9,492 nt of DNA from Candidatus Bathyarchaeota archaeon (GTDB lineage: Archaea > Thermoproteota > Bathyarchaeia > RBG-16-48-13 > GCA-020355125): positions 1-9,492 of the forward strand of contig DAOVAG010000021.1 of NCBI GenBank assembly GCA_030671165.1. Direction: 5' to 3'. Shown here piece by piece: positions 1-5,595 of this stretch (within the stretch, counting starts at the first letter, position 1; each line of letters opens with the position of its first letter). A program made the position numbers and the translations under genes. Below the pieces are notes generated by a model. It did no database searches, had not been told where the DNA came from, and saw only the letters and a list, made by a program, of their open reading frames with translations.

Positions 1-575
1 CAGTCCGATTAGGTAACATGAAGATATCTAACGACGTTGCCTTTCTCGGCGCTGGTCCTATAGGACTTATGATGATCCAAAGGGTTAAACAAGTAGGGGC
101 CAGATCAATTTATGTATCAGAACCAGCTAAGGTGCGGGCGGCAAAAGCCGCTGAGTTGGGTGCTGATCAGGTGTTTAATCCCTTTGAGGAAGATGTGATT
201 ACAGAGATTATCAAGTTGACAAAGGGAAAAGGGCCCGATATCGTCTACGAATGCGCTGCAGCGAAGAATACACTAAACCAAGCCTGTCAATTGGTGAGGC
301 GAAATGGACGGATAACCTGCCTCGCAGTCTATCAAGAGCCTATTACTTTAACACCTTTGGATTGGTATCAGATGCAACCTGAAATCAAGTTTACTACTAA
401 CGGTGATTCCACTCCCCTCGACTGGGAGATTAGCGTCGAAGCCATGTTGAAAGGTCTGATTGATGTCGAAACTATAATCTCAACAATAATCCCTTTGAAC
501 AAGATACAGGAGACTTTTCAAACCCTTTTAGATCCTCTTAACAACAAGATGTTACGAGTATTAGTAGAACCTTAA
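1..575 (+). CDS. Zinc-type (MDR) alcohol/polyol dehydrogenase, C-terminal part, 5'-truncated
   Basis: The reading frame is open to the left edge (first full codon at base 3), and the residues before the first ATG at 18 (VRLGN) continue a normal medium-chain dehydrogenase sequence. That ATG is therefore internal and the N-terminal zinc-binding catalytic domain lies outside the window. What remains is the NAD(P)-binding Rossmann domain: the dinucleotide motif GAGPIG begins about 15 codons into the visible part, followed by a beta-2 end reading VSEP. An acidic residue at that point usually means NAD rather than NADP preference. GADQVFNP, a VYECAA segment and a final LRVLVEP strand complete the family pattern. 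Relatives include threonine, sorbitol and butanediol dehydrogenases; the substrate cannot be told from this half. GC content, about 47% over the first 300 bases by hand count, is well above that of the next genes. It ends about 200 bases from the convergent tRNA gene. Confidence 0.88.
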   Translation, partial: VRLGNMKISNDVAFLGAGPIGLMMIQRVKQVGARSIYVSEPAKVRAAKAAELGADQVFNPFEEDVITEIIKLTKGKGPDIVYECAAAKNTLNQACQLVRRNGRITCLAVYQEPITLTPLDWYQMQPEIKFTTNGDSTPLDWEISVEAMLKGLIDVETIISTIIPLNKIQETFQTLLDPLNNKMLRVLVEP

Positions 576-777
576 AAGGAGTCTATCCATCGTTATATTT
601 TTGAAACTCAGGGAAAGAGAAGTTGGTCATGACATAAAAGGGGTGTTTAAAATATAGGATTTATATATAAAAAACAGCCTGAATAGCTACCTTTTTAGAT
701 GGTTCTCTTGATTAGCAATTTAAAGGGGTTATTTAGCTTAAATAAGCTTCAAATGTGCTCTATTTGATGGTTTTAGA

Positions 778-853
778 TGGAGCCGGGGACCGGATTTGAA
801 CCGGTATGTAGTCGGTTTGCAGCCGACCGCCTAAACCGCTCAGCCACCCCGGC
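778..853 (-). tRNA. tRNA-Cys (anticodon GCA), CCA encoded
   Basis: Read on the minus strand, the sequence folds into a complete cloverleaf without an intron. The acceptor stem GCCGGGG pairs with CCCCGGC. The anticodon stem GUCGG/CCGAC carries loop CUGCAAA with anticodon GCA at 818-820, and the T arm is ACCGG-UUCAAAU-CCGGU. The discriminator is U73, the base expected for cysteine tRNA. The 73-base body spans 781-853, and the next three bases (778-780) read CCA on the minus strand, so the 3' end appears to be encoded. The D loop has A14-G15 before the GG pair, so G15 is available for archaeosine formation by a TgtA enzyme such as the one at 3605. The D stem is weak (U-G and G-A at its inner end). 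The gene converges with the dehydrogenase. Confidence 0.96.
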
Positions 854-877
854 TGCTAACTCAAATTATGAGTGTGT

Positions 878-893
878 AGTTTATTATTAAGGT
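878..893 (-). promoter_or_regulatory. Possible TATA box for tRNA-Cys
   Basis: On the minus strand this reads as an AT-rich stretch resembling CCTTAATAATAAACTA, centred roughly 30-35 bases before the first base of the tRNA. That fits an archaeal box A placed for a short 5' leader. It is weak because the whole spacer is AT-rich. Confidence 0.3.
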
Positions 894-1174
894 TCCTTTT
901 TAGGGTTTAAAAATTATTTTTAAACATTTGGGTTTAAATGCCTTCTATGAAGTGGATAAGTGTCTTACAAAGATAAAAACAAAATATACCCTCGATCTTA
1001 CCATTAAAGATTTACTTTAACCATATACTTGAAGCTTTAACTTTGTCAATATGTAAGGATTCCTTTAATAGAATACTTTTTTTCTATTTTAAAGAAAATA
1101 GAAGTTATGTTACTGTAGAAAAATGAAATGGTCTTTTAGTAGTCTTTATAAGTATGTGTATTTTGTTACGCAGT

Positions 1175-1184
1175 GTTTATATCC
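1175..1184 (+). promoter_or_regulatory. Possible TATA box for rpsH
   Basis: GTTTATATCC is centred about 48 bases before the uS8 start. Archaeal transcription usually begins about 25 bases after the box, which would give a leader of about 20 bases that still contains the Shine-Dalgarno sequence AGGTGA at 1217-1222. A second TATA-like string (1209-1217) is too close to the start codon to serve. Confidence 0.4.
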
Positions 1185-1226
1185 TTCCCTTTAGTAGTTT
1201 TGATGATCAATATATAAGGTGAAAAA

Positions 1227-1619
1227 ATGACGCGTATGGACCCTCTATCGGATGCCCTCTCAAACATTAATAATAATGAAGAGAAACGTAAACACGAATG
1301 TATTATTAAACCAGCCTCAAAACTTATAGGACATGTTCTTAGACTTATGCAAGAGAAAGGTTATGTAGGTGCTTTTGAGTATATAGATGATGGGAGAACA
1401 GGTAAGTTTCGGGTTCAACTCCTTGGAAGAGTTAATAAATGTGGTGTCATTAAACCAAGATTTTCTGTGAAGGTTGATGAGATAGAGGCTTGGGAGAACA
1501 AATTCCTTCCTGGAAAGAATTTTGGTTTTTTGATCTTGACTACTTCAGATGGAGTAATTGCTCATACTGAAGCAGTGGAAAAGAATGTTGGTGGACGACT
1601 AATGGCATATGTATATTAG
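1227..1619 (+). CDS. rpsH: Small ribosomal subunit protein uS8
   Basis: uS8 binds the central domain of 16S rRNA (helix 21 region) early in 30S assembly. The 130-residue product has the full length of archaeal uS8 and its hallmark segments: [10 protein letters not shown] near the N-terminus, ASKLIGHVL around 31-39, YIDDGRTG, a central [10 protein letters not shown], and the C-terminal signature GGRLMAYVY. The ATG at 1227 is preceded by a strong Shine-Dalgarno AGGTGA with a 4-base spacer. Its position is the odd point. In most archaea rpsH sits in the spc-type ribosomal operon between the uS14 and uL6 genes. Here its neighbours are a tRNA and a minus-strand unknown gene, each separated by a long spacer, so it appears to be a single-gene unit. 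The reading frame is intact and all family blocks are present, so it looks functional rather than a decaying copy. Confidence 0.96.
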   Translation: MTRMDPLSDALSNINNNEEKRKHECIIKPASKLIGHVLRLMQEKGYVGAFEYIDDGRTGKFRVQLLGRVNKCGVIKPRFSVKVDEIEAWENKFLPGKNFGFLILTTSDGVIAHTEAVEKNVGGRLMAYVY

Positions 1620-1786
1620 AATATCGCCACCAATCAGAGCTCTCTTCATTTTCATTAAAAAAATATGATTTATTGATGATTAAGAGGTTGTTATGAACGT
1701 ATTTGTTATTAATCGATATTTACTTTCATAAAGAGAGTTTTTGTTATTACATTTTTACGAAGTAGAGGATAAATAGACTGTGCCTC

Positions 1787-2122
1787 TCATTGCTTAATTT
1801 GAAGATCCTCTCTAGTTAAAAGAGTAATCCTTCGCTTATTTGAGTAAGATTTTGCATGATCACTAAACTTATTAGATATAATGATGGGACGCGATAAGTG
1901 AGTGTTCTCGGAAGCTTTATCAGCATTGATGATCATATTGACTCCGACAGTTCTTTTCCAATCTTTTATCAATACAGGATGTGTTTCTTGTCCCTTTTTA
2001 ATCAGAAGATCAAAGATGTAAACAAGACCTGAAAATCCTTCAAGAGTTATGTCATGTTCTATATAATATCCTCTTTGTTGAAAATATTCAATACCTAAAT
2101 TAAGTAAAGTTTTTTGTTTCAC
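1787..2122 (-). CDS. Small protein with possible PD-(D/E)xK nuclease-like core
   Basis: The function is not recognised with certainty. The 111-residue product has an N-terminal helix (LLNLGIEYFQQRGY), then a strand ending in D38 (YIFDLLIKKG), then VLIKDWKRTVG at 50-60. Next come a helix, a PIIISNKFS strand and a final ITLLTREDL. This alpha-beta-beta-beta-alpha-beta order, with an aspartate followed about 15 residues later by an acidic-x-Lys (D54-W55-K56), resembles restriction-endonuclease-like or Mrr/Holliday-resolvase folds. However, the canonical strand would read ExK directly, and here L51-I52-K53 occupies that place, so catalysis is doubtful. The start is GTG (2120-2122), supported by GAGGTGAT just upstream on the minus strand. 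An ATG visible at 2122-2124 is out of frame. The gene stands alone, convergent with rpsH. Alternatives are an inactive nuclease fold used for DNA binding, or an unrelated fold. Confidence 0.75.
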   Translation of the reverse strand: MKQKTLLNLGIEYFQQRGYYIEHDITLEGFSGLVYIFDLLIKKGQETHPVLIKDWKRTVGVNMIINADKASENTHLSRPIIISNKFSDHAKSYSNKRRITLLTREDLQIKQ

Positions 2123-2490
2123 ATCATCACCTCTAACAATATATCAGATAAGCATCAATATTACATAAACCTCAAGGTCGATTATTTTCTTGATATTAAC
2201 TTAACGAACTAAATCGATCGATATACTAAAGATATAGTAATAAGATGAAGAATCATATCAGAAGTATACATAAATTATTATTCCTGAAAATAAAAATATT
2301 TGCTCTTCTTAAATATGCTCAGTAAATATTTTTGATGGACTCGAAATCTTCGAGTTGAATCATTTATTCATAAAAATCTATCTAAAAAGAATTAGATTTA
2401 ATAATCCATTTACAGATCTATAGCTCCACAGATTTTATCTTAATACCCATTTTTTCAGTAAATGTTAATAATCTCTTAAGAAATCTTGTT
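2123..2490. other. Non-coding spacer with three consecutive inverted repeats
   Basis: This 368-base AT-rich region separates the divergent small protein and the zinc-ribbon gene. No convincing ORF is present. Three inverted repeats follow one another: 2292-2304 with 2321-2333 (10 perfect bp extending to 13 with one G-U), 2339-2345 with 2349-2355 (ACTCGAA and TTCGAGT, loop ATC), and 2374-2380 with 2393-2399 (AAATCTA and TAGATTT). A palindromic ATCGATCGAT lies near 2212-2222. The repeats could be operator sites or a folded leader, or chance in such AT-rich DNA. Confidence 0.5.
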
Positions 2491-2688
2491 ATGGGAAATA
2501 ATTTGTACTCGATTATCCAATGTTATTCTTGTGGACATCTCCTCTTATCAAAGATTGGACAAAAAACAAAAAAGTGCCCATATTGTAACATTAGACTTGA
2601 TCTGAATAAAGTAAAAACTCTTGCACAAGCCAAATCGGCATCAGATGCATCGAGGATGATAATTGCATTAAAACAAAATCGATACTAA
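2491..2688 (+). CDS. DUF1922-like zinc-ribbon protein
   Basis: This 65-residue protein has one zinc ribbon. C11-x2-C14 (QCYSCGHLL) and C29-x2-C32 (KCPYCNIRL) are separated by LSKIGQKTKK, and a helical tail (ASDASRMIIALKQNRY) follows. From memory, the order and spacing closely match the DUF1922 family typified by Methanothermobacter MTH1184 (LYSREGAKTRKC, then a tail with an EASELV helix), whose structure is a small zinc ribbon of unknown role. That family has CxC knuckles where this protein has CxxC. The ATG at 2491 has no clear Shine-Dalgarno, and the frame stays open for some codons upstream without a better start, so a leaderless or short-leader transcript is possible. The next gene on the strand encodes an RNA-binding Lsm protein, but a 314-base gap argues against a tight operon. 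A role in nucleic-acid or protein binding is only inferred. Confidence 0.85.
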   Translation: MGNNLYSIIQCYSCGHLLLSKIGQKTKKCPYCNIRLDLNKVKTLAQAKSASDASRMIIALKQNRY

Positions 2689-3002
2689 TAATGAATAAAA
2701 ATTATACTATTGTTGTTCGAATACCACGGGTATTATCTCCTTTTTTGGTAAACTCCAACTCAAGTTAGTATATTTTTACTGTTATCGCTCTTTCACTCAT
2801 AGGGCTGTAACAAAAAAAGTGGAGTAAGAGGAGTTACATGAGTTAGCATTCATCAAAATTAATTAGATCTGCTTTTTGGGAACATCCTCCTTTTATATGA
2901 CACTCCTTATTGTTATTAACAAAAATTCGGTAAGAGAAGTTAATCAACTAAAAAATGAATTGCTTGCTCAAAGGAAATCTATTAGAGTAAAGGTGATAGA
3001 AG
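2689..3002. other. Spacer upstream of the Lsm gene
   Basis: The 314-base gap holds the hairpin/T-run at 2720-2746 and a TATA-like TTTTATATGA at 2891-2900. It also holds most of a short ORF from ATG 2897 that runs into the start of the Lsm gene. The middle part (2750-2880) shows nothing I recognise. Confidence 0.5.
2720..2746 (+). terminator. Possible terminator after the zinc-ribbon gene
   Basis: A 6-bp perfect hairpin (AATACC, loop ACG, GGTATT; 2720-2734) is followed by ATCTCC and six Ts (2741-2746). It lies about 32 bases after the stop codon. Archaea often need only the T-tract, so the hairpin may be incidental. Confidence 0.4.
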
Positions 3003-3010
3003 ATGGCTAA
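2897..3010 (+). CDS. Questionable 37-residue ORF overlapping the Lsm start
   Basis: From ATG 2897 the frame runs 37 codons (MTLLIVINKNSVREVNQL at the N-terminus, ending IRVKVIEDG) and stops 8 bases inside the Lsm gene. The residue mix looks protein-like: a hydrophobic strand, a charged amphipathic helix, then a strand. The overlap would allow translational coupling through the Lsm Shine-Dalgarno. Against it, I see no Shine-Dalgarno of its own, and its ATG coincides with the best TATA-like sequence (2891-2898), so the Lsm promoter may lie where this ORF begins. I recognise no family; it could also be the tail of a decayed gene. Confidence 0.25.
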   Translation: MTLLIVINKNSVREVNQLKNELLAQRKSIRVKVIEDG

Positions 3011-3431
3011 TATTGGTAGACGAATGTTCTTTGATGAACTATCAAAACTTTTAAAGAAAATAGTCACTGCTGTAACATTAGACGGAAAGGTATATACGGG
3101 CAATCTAGAAGGTTATGACCCTGATAGTATGAGTATATGCTTAACAAATGCTAAAGATGAGGAAGCTAAGATAATACCTCAGATCTTCTTTATCAGTAAT
3201 ACAATTTCAAAAATTTATGCGACTGAAAAACCTTTCAACCTTCAGGCATTAGCTAACAGGCTTGAGAGAATTTTTCCAAGGATGGTAAAGCACTATGATG
3301 ATATTGGTGTCATCGTTGTTATGGATAAAGTTAGAATAAACGCCAGTGGATTACTCGAAGGATCTGGGCCAATTGCAGAACGAGCGCTTAGAGTTTATAA
3401 TGAGTTTATTAAAGATGAAGGTAAAGCATAG
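3003..3431 (+). CDS. Lsm (Sm-like) RNA-binding protein with C-terminal extension
   Basis: Sm-like proteins form rings that bind U-rich RNA and act in RNA processing and stability. The first about 74 residues are an Sm fold. The Sm1 part spans about 18-50 (KKIVTAVTLDGKVYTGNLEG, then the ICLTNA strand) and an Sm2-like strand pair spans 60-73 (IFFISNTISKIYA). Residues about 77-142 form an extra alpha/beta domain (FNLQALANRLERIFP, IGVIVVMDKVRI, then EGSGPIAERALRVYNEF). From memory this resembles the archaeal SmAP3-type extension, so the 142-residue length is about double that of a minimal SmAP. The second Sm motif lacks the usual I-R-G signature and has SNTI instead, so RNA-binding residues may differ from SmAP1. 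The ATG at 3003 is supported by AGGTGAT at 2991-2997. The next gene (TgtA) follows after 173 bases with its own promoter-like box. Confidence 0.88.
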   Translation: MANIGRRMFFDELSKLLKKIVTAVTLDGKVYTGNLEGYDPDSMSICLTNAKDEEAKIIPQIFFISNTISKIYATEKPFNLQALANRLERIFPRMVKHYDDIGVIVVMDKVRINASGLLEGSGPIAERALRVYNEFIKDEGKA

Positions 3432-3450
3432 AATCCATAAAAAATCCCCC

Positions 3451-3465
3451 CATTCTTTTTATTTT
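3451..3465 (+). terminator. T-rich terminator candidate after the Lsm gene
   Basis: Two T-runs (3456-3460 and 3462-3465) follow a run of C residues about 20 bases after the Lsm stop. Archaeal RNA polymerase terminates at such T-tracts. There is no strong hairpin. Confidence 0.35.
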
Positions 3466-3556
3466 AAAAATTCCTGGAATAATTGGAAGCCTCATTAGAG
3501 ATCATAATATTTCTGTAACGGAAAGTTTGGTGTTTGGTAAAATCATTTTCTAACAA

Positions 3557-3570
3557 AGATATATAGATAA
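3557..3570 (+). promoter_or_regulatory. TATA box for tgtA
   Basis: AGATATATAGATAA is centred about 42 bases before the tgtA ATG and is preceded by a purine-containing BRE-like AACAA. With initiation about 25 bases downstream, the leader would be about 15-20 bases. No Shine-Dalgarno is visible in that stretch. Confidence 0.5.
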
Positions 3571-3604
3571 GCGAAGGGTTTACTGAAACATTAAGTGGCT
3601 TTGC

Positions 3605-5233
3605 ATGTCTTTTGAGATTTTAGATCGTGACTTATTAGGTAGAATTGGTAAACTTAAGACGAAGCAAAGTTTTATTGAAACTCCCGTCTTCTTACCCGTA
3701 GTTAATCCTCTAAAACAAGTGCTATTTCCCAAAGAGATGATAAGGGACTTCAAATGTCAAGCTATAATCACTAATGCGTATTTATTAAGGAAAAATTTTA
3801 AAGAGGAGGTTAAAGCTAAAGGGATTCACGACTTTTTAGATTTCGATCGAACTGTGATGACAGATTCTGGTGCTTATCAGCTTCTTATGTACGGTCAAAT
3901 CAATACTTCACCTCAAGAAATAATACAGTTTGAAGAAGAAATCGATACAGACATCGCGGTTATATTAGATATTCCTACAGGTTGGAAAGCTACGTGGGAA
4001 AGAGCTGAATACACCGTTAAGGAGACGCTTCGAAGAGCTCGATTAACATTCAACTTATTGACTAGAAAAGATATACTTTGGGTAGGTCCAATACAAGGAG
4101 GAAATCATCTTGACTTGATTGCTTACTCAGCAATTGAGCTTGGTAAGATGCCGTTCCAAATTTATGCTCTCGGAAGCCCAACTCAAGTAATGGAGAGATA
4201 TCTCTTCAATTTCCTTGTGGATATGATAATGACCGCTAAGAGAAACTTACCAATTGAGAAACCCCTTCACCTTTTTGGGGCAGGACATCCCTTTATGTTC
4301 TCTTTTGCGGTTGCTTTAGGATGTGACATTTTCGATTCTGCAGCTTATGCTATTTACGCTAGGGAAGGAAAATACCTGACAAATTATGGCACAATAAAAT
4401 TAAAAGATTTAAAATATTTTCCATGTTCATGTAATGTGTGTTCACGATTCACACCTAAAGAACTTCAAACAATCGCCCCTCAAGAGAGGATACGCTTCTT
4501 AACATGGCATAATCTTGAGACCTGCTTTACGGAGATTAACAGAATAAAACAGGCTATTAGGGAAGGAAGACTATGGGAACTTTTAGAGCTAAGAGCTAGA
4601 AATCATCCACATCTTTTCAGTGCCTTTATGAAACTTAAGAGTTACCAAGAATACATAGAGATTTTCACACCCATCTCAAAAATGAAGGGTTTCTTTTATT
4701 TTGACTCTATGGGGTTAGCAAGACCTGAAGTACTCCGTCACCAAAAAAAACTTAGAGAATGGTCTCCACCAACAAAAAGTGAAATCTTAGTTCTTCTACC
4801 GCGACCTAATGCTAAACCTTTCCACCGTTCAAGAGAATACAAAAAGGTAAAAGAGTTGATCATAAAGGAAATTGGAGATGATATTCTAAATGTTGATTTC
4901 TGTTTTTATTCAGCTCCATTTGGAATCACACCGTTAGAGTTAGATGAGGTTTATCCATTATCCCAATTTGAGATGAGTATTCCTCTAGATATCAAAACAA
5001 TTGAATATATAATAGAGCAAGTTCAAGACTACATTCTGAGACAGAAAATGAAGTACAAACATGTAATTTTACATCCTAACTTAATTTTCGGAAAAAGAAT
5101 AATTGATGTATGCAGAAAGACGTGTCAAGTACTTGGAATAAACTTCCAAACTTCTACGAAAGAAAAGAGAATTTGGAGTAAAAAAGCAGTAGAAGACTTG
5201 ATTAGAAAAATCGTAGATTCACAAAGAATATAA
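3605..5233 (+). CDS. tgtA: Archaeal tRNA-guanine(15) transglycosylase (preQ0 insertion), lacking the PUA domain
   Basis: TgtA replaces G15 in the tRNA D loop with preQ0, the first step of archaeosine formation on tRNA. The N-terminal TIM-barrel is complete. D87 lies in TDSGAYQLLMYG, D122 in ILDIPTG, and the substrate loop is PIQGG. The segment ALGSPTQVME is present, and the likely nucleophile D244 lies in DIFDSAAYA. Zinc ligands C274, C276, C279 and H302 follow (PCSCNVC and WHN). These match Pyrococcus TgtA positions, as I recall them, with a constant offset. After RPEVLRHQ (373-380) comes a C-terminal domain with LVLLPRPNAKPF and APFGITPLELDEVYPLSQFE, homologous to the C1/DUF5591-like region of TgtA and ArcS. 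The protein then ends at 542, with no C2-PUA module, where many archaeal TgtAs run to about 580-650. The ATG at 3605 has no Shine-Dalgarno but begins right at the family N-terminus (SFEILDRDLLGRIG). Confidence 0.95.
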   Translation: MSFEILDRDLLGRIGKLKTKQSFIETPVFLPVVNPLKQVLFPKEMIRDFKCQAIITNAYLLRKNFKEEVKAKGIHDFLDFDRTVMTDSGAYQLLMYGQINTSPQEIIQFEEEIDTDIAVILDIPTGWKATWERAEYTVKETLRRARLTFNLLTRKDILWVGPIQGGNHLDLIAYSAIELGKMPFQIYALGSPTQVMERYLFNFLVDMIMTAKRNLPIEKPLHLFGAGHPFMFSFAVALGCDIFDSAAYAIYAREGKYLTNYGTIKLKDLKYFPCSCNVCSRFTPKELQTIAPQERIRFLTWHNLETCFTEINRIKQAIREGRLWELLELRARNHPHLFSAFMKLKSYQEYIEIFTPISKMKGFFYFDSMGLARPEVLRHQKKLREWSPPTKSEILVLLPRPNAKPFHRSREYKKVKELIIKEIGDDILNVDFCFYSAPFGITPLELDEVYPLSQFEMSIPLDIKTIEYIIEQVQDYILRQKMKYKHVILHPNLIFGKRIIDVCRKTCQVLGINFQTSTKEKRIWSKKAVEDLIRKIVDSQRI

Positions 5234-5595
5234 AATTTGATTGTTAAAATAAGAAACATTAAAAAAAATCGGAAAAAAGGAAAAATCATCCAAGATTTCA
5301 TAAAGTATCTTATTTCCACGTCACATTTTCCATGGATCTTAATTTTCTACCTTATTCTATTAACATAATTAGATCGTATATTCGTAAATCTAATTGAACT
5401 AGTAAATAAAAATCCAACATTAAAATACAGATTATTAATATTTGGATTTAACAATCTACTAAATCTTGGGATTAGATATTAATAAGTGCATTCAACTATA
5501 ATTTCTGGTCAGTTAAATCGACACATCTTTAAACGCAGAATGATAAAGGAATACATAACAAGAAATCTTTTGTAGAAAAGATGTAGCGAGGGCTG
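5234..5595. other. Non-coding spacer between tgtA and the aCPSF2-like gene
   Basis: The spacer is 362 AT-rich bases with no convincing ORF. An 8-bp perfect inverted repeat (AAATCCAA at 5410-5417 and TTGGATTT at 5442-5449) has a 24-base loop. The motif GATTATTAATA/GATATTAATA recurs nearby. CTTTAAAC near 5529-5536 is a weak TATA candidate. The left part, an A-rich purine stretch at about 5260-5286, has no clear role. Confidence 0.45.

Larger units (their letters stand above)
854..1226. other. Non-coding spacer with two perfect hairpins
   Basis: This 373-base AT-rich region lies between the divergent tRNA-Cys and uS8 genes and contains no convincing ORF. It should hold both promoters. Two perfect short inverted repeats stand out: 905-925 (arms GTTTAAAAA and TTTTTAAAC, loop TTA) and 1082-1103 (arms TTCTATTTT and AAAATAGAA, loop AAAG). 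The heptamer GTTTAAA also occurs at 905-911 and 932-938, with its complement at 919-925. No other gene or repeat was recognised here. Confidence 0.6.

Noticed and set aside
18..20. ATG at 18 as the true start of the dehydrogenase
   Set aside because: The upstream codons are open and match the family, and a protein starting here would lack the zinc/catalytic domain. The gene is cut by the window edge.
693..780. Direct repeat TTTTAGATGG at 693-702 and 771-780, the second copy touching the tRNA 3' end, as a possible integration scar
   Set aside because: It shares only the three CCA bases with the tRNA, is only 10 bases long, and there is no integrase or foreign gene between the copies.
5125..5319. 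Minus-strand 64-residue ORF with a hydrophobic, Phe-rich N-terminus
   Set aside because: It lies mostly antisense to the 3' end of tgtA. Its hydrophobic composition is what the complement of Lys/Arg-rich coding sequence gives, and there is no ribosome site or family resemblance.
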